From the IMG/VR virus record IMGVR_UViG_3300009177_000055, positions 1 to 46,915 of that record: DNA of 46,915 nt. One strand, written 5' to 3'. The DNA is from a virus. The translations under genes and the position numbers were made by a program. This document shows positions 46,696 to 46,915 of this stretch, piece by piece. Under the pieces are notes generated by a model that saw nothing but the letters and a program-made list of their open reading frames with translations, was not told where the DNA came from and did no database searches. How positions within the stretch are numbered: the stretch's first letter is position 1; each line of letters opens with the position of its first letter.

Positions 46696-46915
46696 ATGGG
46701 GATGGGGCAGAAAGCCTTCGACGAGTCGAAGGTTAAGCGAAATCACGGCCAGTTTGCCTCCACAGCCGGGGCAAGTGGCGAGGAGAAGAAACCCGCTGGC
46801 GAGGCCAAACCCGCCGAGAGCAAGCCGGCTGCTTCTGCCCCGACGGCTGCCGAACCCCCGAAGGACTCGCAGGCCACGGAGCCGACGCAGAAGCCCCCCG
46901 AGAAGGGCTTTGCCG
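46696..46915 (+). CDS. start of a protein with the same KF motif (cut by window edge)
   Basis: From ATG 46696 the frame runs to the end of the window and gives 73 residues. It begins with KAFDESKVKRNHGQFAS, a third copy of the motif seen twice in the protease gene, and continues as a Pro/Ala/Glu/Lys-rich linker. Only a weak ribosome-binding site is visible. It may be another head-assembly protein. Confidence 0.6.
   Translation, partial: MGMGQKAFDESKVKRNHGQFASTAGASGEEKKPAGEAKPAESKPAASAPTAAEPPKDSQATEPTQKPPEKGFA

Noticed and set aside
1-46915. tRNA genes.
   Set aside because: I looked for T-arm signatures and cloverleaf-like spacing and found none that hold up by eye.

Overview
The window looks like part of a tailed dsDNA phage or prophage (HK97-type head genes) of a planctomycete, most likely a Gemmataceae host. 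Phage evidence: a recombination pair (YqaJ-type exonuclease plus probable single-strand annealing protein), DnaB helicase, RusA-like resolvase, terminase, portal, prohead protease, and a long train of tiny overlapping genes. Host evidence: three genes (19897-20664, 30590-31315, 31318-31974) carry domains that are expanded in Gemmata-type genomes (the MTExEWL...SDRKLRLFA family and the TIGR02996-like YADLLEERG family). The DNA is GC-rich, coding density is very high, and many genes are coupled through ATGA or GTGA overlaps. No tRNA, rRNA or integrase was seen.

Layout. 1-700: the end of an unidentified gene, then a CRISPR array of six identical 36-bp repeats. 797-3431: two small genes, exonuclease and annealing protein, ending at a terminator. 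3731-12101: a promoter, an SF2 helicase, a possible RNA switch, replication genes ending in DnaB, a metallopeptidase and a cytosine-5 methyltransferase. 12114-25030: small accessory genes including an NDT-like protein, a phage ABA-sandwich protein, the RusA-like resolvase, and a coupled SNF2-type helicase with a second DNA methyltransferase. 25027-25455: a leftward XRE repressor and a divergent control region with repeated operator-like sites. 25456-32546: more tiny genes, many with CxxC zinc-ribbon motifs, ending at a strong terminator. 32741-41795: a DNA-binding protein, then packaging and virion genes. 41798-43566: an antitoxin-like zinc/HTH gene, a repeat-rich unit and a leftward two-gene operon with an HNH endonuclease. 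43768-end: a very long prohead-protease protein and the start of the next gene.

The most striking locus is the terminase. ATPase and nuclease lie in two overlapping genes, and the nuclease gene is interrupted by an intein exactly at its conserved HDDL motif. Inside the intein, in a different reading frame and with its own Shine-Dalgarno sequence, sits a complete HNH homing-type endonuclease of 220 codons, while the intein frame stays open throughout. Other points of interest are the CRISPR mini-array with no recognisable cas gene in view, a protein module duplicated in two reading frames around pentanucleotide arrays, a methyltransferase gene with a long open second frame, and several small genes that look frameshifted, which may be decay, recoding or assembly error.

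The genes fit one programme: the repressor region sets early expression; exonuclease, annealing protein, helicases, DnaB and RusA copy and recombine the genome; methyltransferases probably protect it; terminase, portal and protease build and fill the head. Functions of most of the small genes cannot be assigned from sequence.
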